DNA of 64,000 bases from positions 1 to 64,000 of the forward strand of contig JAWKHI010000018.1 in assembly GCA_041394885.1 (NCBI GenBank). The letters are read 5' to 3'. Positions 1 to 8,634 of the stretch are shown here, one piece after another. The position numbers were made by a program, and so were the translations under genes. This stretch comes from DSOI01 sp041394885. Lineage in GTDB: Bacteria > Acidobacteriota > Terriglobia > Bryobacterales > Bryobacteraceae. Every line of letters starts with the position of its first letter. Position 1 is the first letter of the stretch. The notes under the pieces were generated by a model. That model was not told where the DNA came from. It searched no databases and saw nothing but the letters and a program-made list of their open reading frames with translations.

Positions 1-2673
1 ACGCAGGGACCGGAACAGAAGAAACAGCAGGAAGAAGATGGCGCCGATGGTGATAGGCACGATCACCATGAAGTGCCGGCGCGCGCGCTGCATGTTCTCG
101 AATTGGCCGCCCCACTCGAAGAAGTAGCCGGGCCGGAGCGTGACGCGGCGAGAGACTTCGCGCTGCAGTTCCGCGACGAAGCCGCCGAGGTCGCGGTCCC
201 GGACGTTGACGCCGACGATGATCCGGCGCCGTGCGGACTCTCGCTTGATCTGCGAGAATCCCTCCTCCACCTGAATCCTGGCGAGGATGGAGAGCGGCGC
301 GCGCACGCCGCCGGCGCCGGGGACGAGAATATTGCGGATATCCTCGGCCGTGCTCCGGAATTTTTCGGGCAGCCTCACCACGGCCTGGAAGCGGCGCTCA
401 CCTTCGAAGATTTCGGTTGCGGCTTTGCCGGCGACGGCGGCTTCGATGATGTCGTGCACATCGGTGGCGTTCATCCCGAAGCGGGCGATCGCCTGACGGT
501 CAATCAGGGCGTTGATGTTCTGCTGGCCAGTGATGCGGTCCACTTTGATATCGCTGGTGCCGCGGATGGTGGAGGCGACGCGGGCCACTTCTGCGCCTTT
601 TCGGACGAGTTCGTCCAGGTCGTCGCCGAACAGCTTGACGGCGACGTCGGCGCGCACCCCGGTGACCATTTCATCCACACGGTCCGAGATCGGCTGTGCC
701 ATGACGACGTTGACGCCGGGGAAGGTGGAGACGCGCTCCCGCACCATGTCGGCGATGGCGTCCTGGGTCATGCCGCCGCGTTCCCCGAGCGGTTTGAGCT
801 GAATCATCGTGTCGGCTTCGTTGTAGCCGGCGGGATCGACAGGCGATTCCCCGCGGCCCAGGCGGGAGACGATGTGCTTGATGCCGGGGACATCGGCCAT
901 GAGGCGAATAGCTTCCATCTCCATGGCCACCGATTCGTCCAGCGAGATATCGGGCACGCGATCCATGTTCGGCGAAATCGTGCCTTCCTTCAATTCCGGG
1001 ATGAACGACGTACCGAGGTAAGGGAACAGAGACATCGTAGCGGCAAACAGCGCCACCGACGCCACCACGGTCAGCAGCGCATGGCGGGTTGCCATGCCGA
1101 GAACGGCGCCGTAGGGTTTCATCAGAATGCGAACCAGCAGCGTCGGTTTTTCGTCGCCGCCCACGAGCATGTAGGAGGCGAGCACGGGAGAAAGGGTGAG
1201 CGAGATGAGCAGCGAAACGGCGAGTGCGATCGCGATCGTATAGGCAAGGGGCGCGAACATCTTGCCCTCCATCCCTTCGAGCGTCATCAACGGGAGAAAG
1301 ACCAGGATGATCACGCAAATGCCGAAGATCACCGGCACGCCTACCTCGAGCACGGCTTCGAGGACGGTGCGCATACGGTCATTGGTACGGCCGTGGCTGA
1401 GCCGTGCGAAGACGTTCTCCACCACGACCACGGAGCCATCCACCATGAGCCCGATCGCGATCGCCAGCCCCCCGAGCGACATCAGGTTGGCCGACATACC
1501 GTAGTGGTTCATGGCGAGGAAGGTGAGGGCCGGCGTGAGGATCAGAGTGGCGATTACGATCAGGCTCGAGCGGAGATCGCCGAGGAACAGGAACAGAATG
1601 ATCACCACCAGTACGATTCCCTCGAGTAGCACCTTGCTGACGGTTTGCAGCGCCGCGTCCACGAGTTCGGAGCGGTCATAGTAAGGCACGATCTGCAAAC
1701 CGTCGGGCAGCATGGCCTTGGTGTTGATCTCATGGACGCGTTCCTTGATGCGGTCCACCACTTGCTTGGCGTTGCCGCCCGAGATCATGTTCACCACGCC
1801 GCCCACGGCTTCCGTGTAGCCGCCCTTGACCATGGCGCCGTAGCGCACCTCTTCGCCCAGTTTCACCTCGGCCACGTCGCGGATGTAGACCGGCGTCCCT
1901 TGCACCTCTTTGAGAACGATGCCGCGAATGTCTTCGAGATTGCGGATGAGCCCAATGCCGCGCACGAGCAGAAAGGAGGGTCCCTGGGGAAGAATGCCGC
2001 CGCTCGAGTTGTCGTTGTTCCGCTCGAGCGCCTGGTGGACGTCGTGAATCGTGACCTTGTAGTAGCGCATCTTGATCGGGTCCACCAGCACGTGATACTG
2101 CTTGACGTAGCCGCCGGTGGAGTTGATCTCGGCGACGCCTGGGATGGAGCGCAGCAGGGGGCGGGCCACCCAGTCCTGGACGATCCTGCGGTCCACGAGC
2201 TCCTGTTTGGTAAGGGCCCGCTCACCGTCGCGGGGATGTTCGATCGTGTATTGGTAGACCTCGCTGAGGGCCGACTGTACGGGTCCGAGAATGGGATTCA
2301 GGCCTTGAGGGAGGCGAGACCGTACTTCGCCGAGGCGTTCGCCGACCATCTGACGGGCGAAGTAGATCGGCGTGCCGTCTTCGAACACGAGCGTGACGAT
2401 CGAGAGGCCGGGTTCGTTCTGCGAGCGCATTTCCTCGAGGCCAGGGAGGCCGGTCATACCGATCTCCACCGGGATGGTGACGATGCGCTCCACTTCATCG
2501 GGTGAGCGGCCGGGGACCTCGGTGGCCACCTGCACCTGCACGTTGGTGACGTCGGGAAACGCGTCCACACTCAGCTTGCGCGTGGCATCGATTCCGAAAC
2601 CGAGCGCGATCAACGCCACCACAACCACGACGATGCGCTGTTCGAGGGCGGCCTTGACGATTGCGCGCAGCAC
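1..2673 (-). CDS. cusA: CusA/CzcA-type heavy-metal RND efflux permease (C-terminus beyond left edge)
   Basis: Inner-membrane proton-driven permease of a tripartite heavy-metal (Cu/Ag or Co/Zn/Cd) efflux pump. The 891 codons visible read without a stop and cover most of a family member of about 1040 residues; the last ~150 codons lie outside the window. The start is a GTG preceded in frame by TAA two codons upstream, so it is fixed. After a first membrane helix (residues ~10-30) comes DAFPDVTNVQVQV, a hallmark of the CzcA/CusA branch, then a large periplasmic loop, and the central helices with GLAIAIGLMVDGSVVVVENV carrying the proton-relay Asp. It follows the adaptor gene by 3 bases, as the last gene of an outer membrane protein - adaptor - permease operon. 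Metal specificity cannot be read from the sequence. Confidence 0.93.
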   Translation of the reverse strand, partial: MLRAIVKAALEQRIVVVVVALIALGFGIDATRKLSVDAFPDVTNVQVQVATEVPGRSPDEVERIVTIPVEIGMTGLPGLEEMRSQNEPGLSIVTLVFEDGTPIYFARQMVGERLGEVRSRLPQGLNPILGPVQSALSEVYQYTIEHPRDGERALTKQELVDRRIVQDWVARPLLRSIPGVAEINSTGGYVKQYHVLVDPIKMRYYKVTIHDVHQALERNNDNSSGGILPQGPSFLLVRGIGLIRNLEDIRGIVLKEVQGTPVYIRDVAEVKLGEEVRYGAMVKGGYTEAVGGVVNMISGGNAKQVVDRIKERVHEINTKAMLPDGLQIVPYYDRSELVDAALQTVSKVLLEGIVLVVIILFLFLGDLRSSLIVIATLILTPALTFLAMNHYGMSANLMSLGGLAIAIGLMVDGSVVVVENVFARLSHGRTNDRMRTVLEAVLEVGVPVIFGICVIILVFLPLMTLEGMEGKMFAPLAYTIAIALAVSLLISLTLSPVLASYMLVGGDEKPTLLVRILMKPYGAVLGMATRHALLTVVASVALFAATMSLFPYLGTSFIPELKEGTISPNMDRVPDISLDESVAMEMEAIRLMADVPGIKHIVSRLGRGESPVDPAGYNEADTMIQLKPLGERGGMTQDAIADMVRERVSTFPGVNVVMAQPISDRVDEMVTGVRADVAVKLFGDDLDELVRKGAEVARVASTIRGTSDIKVDRITGQQNINALIDRQAIARFGMNATDVHDIIEAAVAGKAATEIFEGERRFQAVVRLPEKFRSTAEDIRNILVPGAGGVRAPLSILARIQVEEGFSQIKRESARRRIIVGVNVRDRDLGGFVAELQREVSRRVTLRPGYFFEWGGQFENMQRARRHFMVIVPITIGAIFFLLFLLFRSLR

Positions 2674-2676
2674 CGC

Positions 2677-3851
2677 TTATTCGCCCTCCGCCGAACGCAA
2701 CAGACGGCGCCGCCGTTCGTTGTTCAAGTGGAAAGCGCCTTCGGTGACGATGTCCTCGGACTCCTGCAGCCCCGCGGCCACTTCGCGGCGCTTGCCGTAG
2801 AGCTCGCCGAGCTCCACCTCGCGCAACGTAGACAATCTTCATCCACTGACGAAGACGTGCTCGGTCATCGCCGTCGCGCACCACGGCGGTGGCCGGGACC
2901 TGGCTTGCGTTCGCGCTGATCGTGCAGCACCATCGTGGCGAGCATCGGCTTGTACTTGCGGCGGGGATTGGGAAGGTCCATGCGGACTGCACGGTGCGGT
3001 CTCCGGATTGACGGTGGCGCTGACGAAGCTGAGATGCCCCTGGATCTTAATGCCGGCCAACGCGGCGATCTCGGCGTCCACGGATTGTCCGTTCACCAGG
3101 TTGCCGGCGATCTGCTCGGGCACGTCGGCCACCAGCAGACGTTGGACGGTCGTTCGAACATGGTGTCGGCGGGTTCGACCATCTGCCCGAGCGTGGCGTG
3201 ACGCTCGAGCGCGGTGCCATCCATCGGCGCGAGCACCCTCGACACGGAGTTCAGCGAACACGCGGCGCTCCAGCTCGCGGATCGATTCTTCCGCGCCATT
3301 CCGAGGAGCGACAACTGATCGCGAGCGGCGGCCAACTCGGCGCTTGCCTGTGCCAACTCGGCCTCGCGCCGCTGCAATTCGGCCACGCCGATCACATCGG
3401 CTTTGAGCATGATCTGCGCGCGATCGACGGCGCGCTGCGCCACCTGGCGCTGGGAAAGGGACTTGAGCAATTGCAGTTGCCCGTCGGAAAGGCCGGTGCT
3501 GGTGACTTGCGCCAGCACGTCTCCGCGATGGACCTCCTGCCCTTCGTGGAATCGGAGCGTGTTCACGCGGCCCATGACGGGAGAGCCGACGCGGGTGACG
3601 CGGGTCTCATCCACCTCCACGCGCGCCGAAACGCTGATGCTGGTCCCCACGTTGGCCCACTTGGGCTGCCCGACACGGACCATGGACTTCAGCCGTTCGG
3701 TGGCGGCGATCTCCATCGGGTTCTGCCGTTGATCCGCGGCTTCGTCGGGAGCGCCGGCCACGTCCGGGCTCGACGTTCCCCGGCTGCATCCGGTAAACGC
3801 CACCACAAACGCCGCGATCGCGGCTGCGAGGAGTGCCTTGTTGCTGCTCAT
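2677..3851 (-). pseudogene. cusB: CusB/CzcB-type membrane fusion protein, frameshifted at several points
   Basis: Periplasmic adaptor joining the RND permease to the TolC-like channel. The intact N-terminal part (from 3851) has a lipoprotein-like signal ending in FTGCSRG, then a barrel-sandwich lipoyl half and a coiled-coil hairpin (ELAQASAELAAARDQL). From about 3300 down to 2830 the homology hops between frames: EESIRELERR, then LAPMDGTALERHATLGQMVE, then TVQRLLVADVPEQIAGNLV, then RMDLPNPRRKYKPMLATMVL, then VPATAVVRDGD, then REVELGELYGKRREVAAGLQ, ending at TAA 2677. Each piece is well conserved, so the breaks are recent or artefactual. Near 2990 the frame returns if one C is restored to an ACC-GC step and one G to a CAG-TC step, typical of homopolymer miscalls. 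Its start codon overlaps the stop of the outer-membrane gene (ATGA). Confidence 0.8.
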
Positions 3852-5179
3852 AGTGTCGTACCGCTTTTCGTTGTGGGTATCAGGGGCGTGCCGCCCGTGG
3901 CGTCCGCTCCGGCGCCGTCGGTCTTGCCGAGCGGGTCAACGGCGCGCAACTCGTCCAGGTCCACCAGCGCGGCCTGGCGGTCATACTGTGCGTTGAGGAA
4001 ATCGAGGCGGACGTTGCGCAAGACGCGTTGCGCATCGAGCACATCGAGAATGCCGCGTTCGCCCAGCTGGTAGGCGGTCTCCGCCGCCCGCACTGCTTCC
4101 TGCGCTTCCTGGAAGAGCCCCTGTTCGAAGGCGGCCAACTGTTGGGTGGCGAGCTGATAGCGGCCATAGGCGCCTTCCAGAACGGAAAGCAGTTCGAACT
4201 CACGGGCGCGAGCCAGGGCGGCGTACTGGCGCTGTTCCGCCACGGCTTCGGCAATGGGACCTTCGCGCTTGTTCCAGAACGGCAACGGCACCGAGATTCC
4301 GAAGCGAAAGTTGGGCACGTCCGGATAGCGCTCCACGTCGGATCGCAGCGAGGGCTGGGGACGCCGCAGCGCCTGCTCATAGGCGATTCTGGCTTCCGAA
4401 CGTCTCACCTCGGACCGCGCCAATACCAGCGCCGGATGACGCTCGCGGGCCTGCTGCTCGAGTTCTTCGACCGGTGGAAGCGAGAGCGGGGGGTCGAGCG
4501 ATCCATCGAGCACGATGTCGTCGGCGAGGGTTGCGCCCACCGCGGCGCGGAACTGGGCGACGGCGGTCACCAAACGCAAGCTGGCCGTATTGAGCAACGT
4601 TCGGGCCTGCGCCACCTCGGCGTCCGCGCGGATGAGTTCGAGCCGTCCGGCCTCGCCCACATCGACGCGCACCTTGATGCGCTGGCGCAAATCTTCGACG
4701 AGCTTCAGATTCTCTTCGGCGATTCCGATTTCGCCCTTCCGGCGCAACGCTTCAAAGAACGCCCGCCGGACTCCCGACAACACTCCCAGGCGCGTGAGCG
4801 CAAGCACCAGTTCACTGGTGTCGACCGTGCGCTCGGCCAGCTTGATTCGAGTAGGCCGGATTTCGCCCAACTCGAGCGGCTGAGAAAATCCGAAGACGGC
4901 AACATTGCCCGGCACGTTCCCCGGCACGCGGACGATCTGCCGGCCCACGCCGGTGGAGAATTCGGGATTGGGATAAGCCTGGGCTGTCCGAATTCCGGCC
5001 CGCGCCGCATCCACGCGGGCGGCGCCGGCTTCGAGTTGCGGGTGATAGAGATTCGCGAGTTCGAGGGCTTGGTCCAACGTGACGGCCTCGGCGCCACTTG
5101 CACGCCCGCCAAACGCTGAGACGACGAACACCAAAACAGATAAACTGCACGGAACCCTCGAAGGAAGGAATGAAAGCAT
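3848..5179 (-). CDS. cusC: TolC/CusC-family outer membrane efflux protein
   Basis: Outer-membrane channel of the heavy-metal efflux pump. The 443-residue product begins with an N-terminal signal peptide (about residues 1-29, ending RASGAEA), followed by two outer-membrane-efflux (OEP) repeats of long helices, for example LDQALELANLYHPQLEAGAA in the first half and ETAYQLGERGILDVLDAQRV near the C-terminus, the classic OEP signature. A strong ribosome site (AAGGGGG) sits 4-5 bases before the ATG. It is the first gene of the operon; the stop overlaps the adaptor start by ATGA. The divergent Oar-like receptor starts about 160 bases away, so both promoters share that gap. Confidence 0.92.
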   Translation of the reverse strand: MLSFLPSRVPCSLSVLVFVVSAFGGRASGAEAVTLDQALELANLYHPQLEAGAARVDAARAGIRTAQAYPNPEFSTGVGRQIVRVPGNVPGNVAVFGFSQPLELGEIRPTRIKLAERTVDTSELVLALTRLGVLSGVRRAFFEALRRKGEIGIAEENLKLVEDLRQRIKVRVDVGEAGRLELIRADAEVAQARTLLNTASLRLVTAVAQFRAAVGATLADDIVLDGSLDPPLSLPPVEELEQQARERHPALVLARSEVRRSEARIAYEQALRRPQPSLRSDVERYPDVPNFRFGISVPLPFWNKREGPIAEAVAEQRQYAALARAREFELLSVLEGAYGRYQLATQQLAAFEQGLFQEAQEAVRAAETAYQLGERGILDVLDAQRVLRNVRLDFLNAQYDRQAALVDLDELRAVDPLGKTDGAGADATGGTPLIPTTKSGTTL

Positions 5180-5248
5180 GATCCCCCTTGCGTCGTATTT
5201 TGTTGTTTCGTGGAGCCCGCTCCCCCTATGGCGCCGGGCTCACTTTTG

Positions 5249-5314
5249 ATTATAAACGTTCCTTCATTAGGGTCGCGTCGCGGGATCGATGCCGGCTCAC
5301 AAAGCAGATATAAT
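5249..5314. promoter_or_regulatory. Divergent -10 elements between cusC and the Oar-like receptor
   Basis: A perfect TATAAT lies on the plus strand at 5309-5314, 22 bases before the receptor ATG at 5337. On the minus strand TATAAT reads from 5254 to 5249, about 70 bases before the cusC ATG. Neither has a good TTGACA at 16-18 bases, so an activator (for the metal pump, perhaps a MerR- or CusR-type regulator) is possible but not shown by the sequence. Confidence 0.4.
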
Positions 5315-5336
5315 GCCCGCATTGGAAAGGGAGTCT

Positions 5337-8300
5337 ATGTCTCGCTACATCTTCGTGAGTTTGATGAGCGCCGCCGCGCTGTTTGCACAGAGTTCCACGG
5401 GAACGCTGACCGGTCTTGTGACGGATCCGTCGCAAGCACGGCTGGCCAACGCCGCGCTGCGGTTAACCAATGAGGGCACCGGGGTGGTGCTTACGACGGC
5501 TACCACGTCGTCGGGTGAGTACACATTTCCGCTGTTGGCTTCCGGGTCATACCGGCTGGAAGTGGAGATGGGCGGATTTCAGCGCAGCACGCGCTCCGGC
5601 ATCGTGATGGAGCTTGGCCGCACAGTGCGAATCGACATCGCCCTGACGCTGGGCGCGGTGAGTGAGACGGTTGAGGTTGCGGGCGCGGCGCCGCTGATTG
5701 AATCCGAATCCGCGACGGTGGGCCAGTTCATCGAGAACAAGACGATCGCCGATATGCCGCTCAACGGACGTCGAGTGGGTGACCTGCTTGGGTTGATGGG
5801 CAACGGCGTCTACATCCGCGGCGACGTCATCCGGCCGCGTGTATCGATCGGCGGCGGGCGCGCGGACCAGCAGCAATGGCTGCTTGACGGAGTAAACTCG
5901 TCCAACATCGCGCTGGAGGTACCGCAAGCGCTGTTCAATCCGCCGGTGGAGGCGGTGCAGGAGATCCGGATCCAGCAGAGCGCGTATTCGGCCGAGTTCG
6001 GGAATTCGTCGTCGGGAGTGGTGGCGATGACCACCAAGAGCGGCACAAACAAGTATTCCGGACTGCTTTACGAGAACCTGCGGAACGACAAATTGGACGC
6101 GCGCAACTTCTTCGCGGCGTCGAAGCCGCCGCTACGGTGGAACGTCTTCGGTGGCGCGCTGGGCGGGCCGGTTATCAAGAACAAGACCTTCTTCTTCTCG
6201 CACGTTGAATTTCAAAGGCAGCGGGTGGGCGTGGTGCGCAACCTCACGGTACCGACGGCGCTGCAGCGGCAGGGCGACTTCTCGGCCACGACGAACGCGG
6301 CGGGGGCGCTCACGCGGATTTACGATCCGGCCACCTATGTGGCGTCCACGCGGCAGCGGACGCCATTTCCGAACAACGTGATTCCGGCGTCGCGGTTTGA
6401 CCCGGTTGGGGCGAAGATCGCGGAATACTTTCCTCTGGCCACCAATGCGCCCGCCAACCTCGCCGGAGCGCAGAACTTCAACCGGAACGCGGTAAGCGCG
6501 CTGAACATTACGACGTGGACGTCCAAGGGCGACCATATCTTTAGCGATCGCGACCGGGTGAGCGTCCGCTACGTGCTGCACGATTTTCCAACCTTCATTA
6601 CGCCCGCCTATGACGAACCGGCCGCCGATCCGAACGCGAGCAACACGGTGCGGCGCGCGCATTCGCTGCTCATCAATGAGACGCACACCTTCGGGGGCAG
6701 CATGATGAACGACTTCCGCTTCAACTGGCAGCCGCGGAGTTTCCACCCGACGACACTTTCGATCGACCAGGGTTGGCCGGCGAAGCTGGGTTTGAAGGGG
6801 GTTTCCGAGAGAGCGTTTCCGCGGATCAACACGGCGTCGTACGCGCCGCTTGGGTCCACGGCGCAGGAGCGGGTGCAGGTGCCGATTCACGACACCGACA
6901 TTGTGGACACGCTGTCGCTGTTCCGGGGCAAGCATGCGATCAAGACGGGCGGCGAGATCCGGCTGGCGCGCAACGTGGACGACCTGAACTCATTCATGTC
7001 TGGCCAGTTCACCTTCGCCTTGCAGTCGACGGCGAATCCAGCCGCCAGCGCCAATACGGGAAACGGGTTCGCGAGCCTGCTGCTCGGTTTTCCGAATGCG
7101 GCCAATGTGCTCGATTCCGATCTACTCGACCGGCGCAGCAAGTTTTTCGCGCTGTTCGTGCAGGACGACTGGAAGTTGACGCAGAATCTGTCCATCAATC
7201 TCGGGCTCCGCTGGGAGGCGCACACGCCGAAGTTCGACGCAAACAACCGGATGAATGGATTCAATCCGGCGGCGATCAACCCGGTGTCGGGCACGCCGGG
7301 GATCATCACGTTCGCCGGGCGCGACGGCGTAGGGAGCCAGCTCTACAACGGGGACTGGAACAATTTCATGCCGCGCATCGGGATCGCGTGGAAACCCGCC
7401 GGGCAGCCGGGCACGGTGATTCGCGCCGGCGCGGGCCTCTTTTATCAAGTGCCTTTGCCCGGCTCCAACAACAACAGCGCGGGGTTCGCGGCGCAGGCCA
7501 ACTATACGTCTCCGGACAACGGCATCACGGCTCCCTTCTATATGCGCGACGGTTTTCCTGGGGGGCTTGCCAATCCGGATCTCGGTCCAGGCTACGGCGC
7601 CGTCCGGGTGGGACAAGCCGCGGCGTTGGCATTCGACTTCGTGGAGCCGAACCGGCGGCTGGGCTACACGATGCAATGGAACCTTTCGGTGCAGAAAGAC
7701 ATGGGCCGGAATTCCGTGGTGGAGGTGGCGTATCTGGGGACGGTGGGGCACAAGCTGAACGGACCCAACATCAATATCAACCAGGTGCGGCCGGAGCTGA
7801 TGGGTGCGGGGAACGCGCAGTCGCGGCGTCCGTTCCCGCAATTCGGCAACGTGACCACGGTTGCTCCAATGTGGGGAAATTCGAGTTACCACGGAGTGAA
7901 CTTCAAGTATGAGAAGCGCTTCTCCGATGGATTGAACTTACTCGCCAACTACACGTTCTCGAAGTTCATTGACGACGTGCCCGCGGCCCAGGAGGTGGGC
8001 GCCGCGCCGGGGCAGCAGAGCTACTATGACCGTAGGGCGGAGAAAGCGCTCTCGGGCAACGACGTCCGCAACCGGTTCGCCTTCAGCAGCGTCTACGAAC
8101 TGCCGTGGGGGAAGGGCCGCAAATACCTCTCCGACGGGGCCGCGGCGGTGATCCTGGGCGGCTGGAACATCGGCGCAATTGTTACGCTCCAACAAGGCAG
8201 CCCGTATGGGCTGACCACGCAGAACAATACGCTCAACGCGTTTTCCGGCGGCCAGCGCGTGAACGTGCTGCGCGATCCGGAACTGCCCAACAGTCAACGC

Positions 8301-8597
8301 ACGGTGCAGCGGTACTTCGACACCGCGGCGGTGGCGGCTCCTCCCCAATTCACGTTCGGCAACGCGAGCCGGTCTTTGCTGACCGGGCCGGGGCTGGCGA
8401 ACACGAACCTTTCGCTGTTGAAGAACTTCAAGTTCGGGGAGAGTTGGAACCTGCAGTTCCGGCTGGAGGCGTTCAACGCGTTCAACCGCGCGAATTTCGA
8501 GGAGCCGGGCACGGCGTTGGGATCGCCGAACTTCGGCGTGCTGACGGCGGCGCAAGCGGCGCGTTCGATGCAGTTGGGGTTGAAACTCACTTTTTGA
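5337..8597 (+). CDS. Oar-like TonB-dependent receptor with N-terminal carboxypeptidase-regulatory domain
   Basis: Large outer-membrane receptor of the type expanded in Acidobacteriota, presumed to take up an oligomeric substrate or serve adhesion. The 1086-residue protein has a short signal peptide (ending AALFAQ, ~residue 17), a CarboxypepD_reg-like beta-sandwich (~21-105, GTLTGLVTDPSQARLANAAL), a plug region with the typical MPLNGR segment (~140), and a long barrel with repeated aromatic strands, ending in the terminal Phe (LGLKLTF) recognised by the BAM machinery. The ATG at 5337 is preferred over an upstream in-frame ATG at 5289 because it is preceded by GGAAAGGGAG and because the upstream start would place a TATAAT inside the gene. 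No TonB box or substrate clue is evident. It is monocistronic and convergent with the next gene. Confidence 0.9.
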   Translation: MSRYIFVSLMSAAALFAQSSTGTLTGLVTDPSQARLANAALRLTNEGTGVVLTTATTSSGEYTFPLLASGSYRLEVEMGGFQRSTRSGIVMELGRTVRIDIALTLGAVSETVEVAGAAPLIESESATVGQFIENKTIADMPLNGRRVGDLLGLMGNGVYIRGDVIRPRVSIGGGRADQQQWLLDGVNSSNIALEVPQALFNPPVEAVQEIRIQQSAYSAEFGNSSSGVVAMTTKSGTNKYSGLLYENLRNDKLDARNFFAASKPPLRWNVFGGALGGPVIKNKTFFFSHVEFQRQRVGVVRNLTVPTALQRQGDFSATTNAAGALTRIYDPATYVASTRQRTPFPNNVIPASRFDPVGAKIAEYFPLATNAPANLAGAQNFNRNAVSALNITTWTSKGDHIFSDRDRVSVRYVLHDFPTFITPAYDEPAADPNASNTVRRAHSLLINETHTFGGSMMNDFRFNWQPRSFHPTTLSIDQGWPAKLGLKGVSERAFPRINTASYAPLGSTAQERVQVPIHDTDIVDTLSLFRGKHAIKTGGEIRLARNVDDLNSFMSGQFTFALQSTANPAASANTGNGFASLLLGFPNAANVLDSDLLDRRSKFFALFVQDDWKLTQNLSINLGLRWEAHTPKFDANNRMNGFNPAAINPVSGTPGIITFAGRDGVGSQLYNGDWNNFMPRIGIAWKPAGQPGTVIRAGAGLFYQVPLPGSNNNSAGFAAQANYTSPDNGITAPFYMRDGFPGGLANPDLGPGYGAVRVGQAAALAFDFVEPNRRLGYTMQWNLSVQKDMGRNSVVEVAYLGTVGHKLNGPNININQVRPELMGAGNAQSRRPFPQFGNVTTVAPMWGNSSYHGVNFKYEKRFSDGLNLLANYTFSKFIDDVPAAQEVGAAPGQQSYYDRRAEKALSGNDVRNRFAFSSVYELPWGKGRKYLSDGAAAVILGGWNIGAIVTLQQGSPYGLTTQNNTLNAFSGGQRVNVLRDPELPNSQRTVQRYFDTAAVAAPPQFTFGNASRSLLTGPGLANTNLSLLKNFKFGESWNLQFRLEAFNAFNRANFEEPGTALGSPNFGVLTAAQAARSMQLGLKLTF

Positions 8598-8612
8598 GTT
8601 GCCCGCCCCGTC

Positions 8613-8630
8613 TTCAGGCCGATGCCTGAA
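8613..8630. terminator. Hairpin between convergent genes
   Basis: TTCAGGC-CGAT-GCCTGAA forms a perfect 7-bp stem with a tetraloop in the 37-base gap between the receptor stop and the stop of the BNR protein gene. There is no U-tract on either side, so it is at best a weak or factor-assisted bidirectional terminator. Confidence 0.4.
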
Positions 8631-8634
8631 ACAC

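Noticed and set aside
73..1629. Long plus-strand open frame (518 codons) opposite cusA
   Set aside because: The His/Asp/Glu-rich product is the typical mirror of a GC-rich gene; the minus strand encodes a clear RND permease across the same bases.
5289..5336. Upstream ATG for the Oar-like receptor
   Set aside because: It would put the TATAAT promoter inside the coding sequence and hide the signal peptide behind 16 residues.
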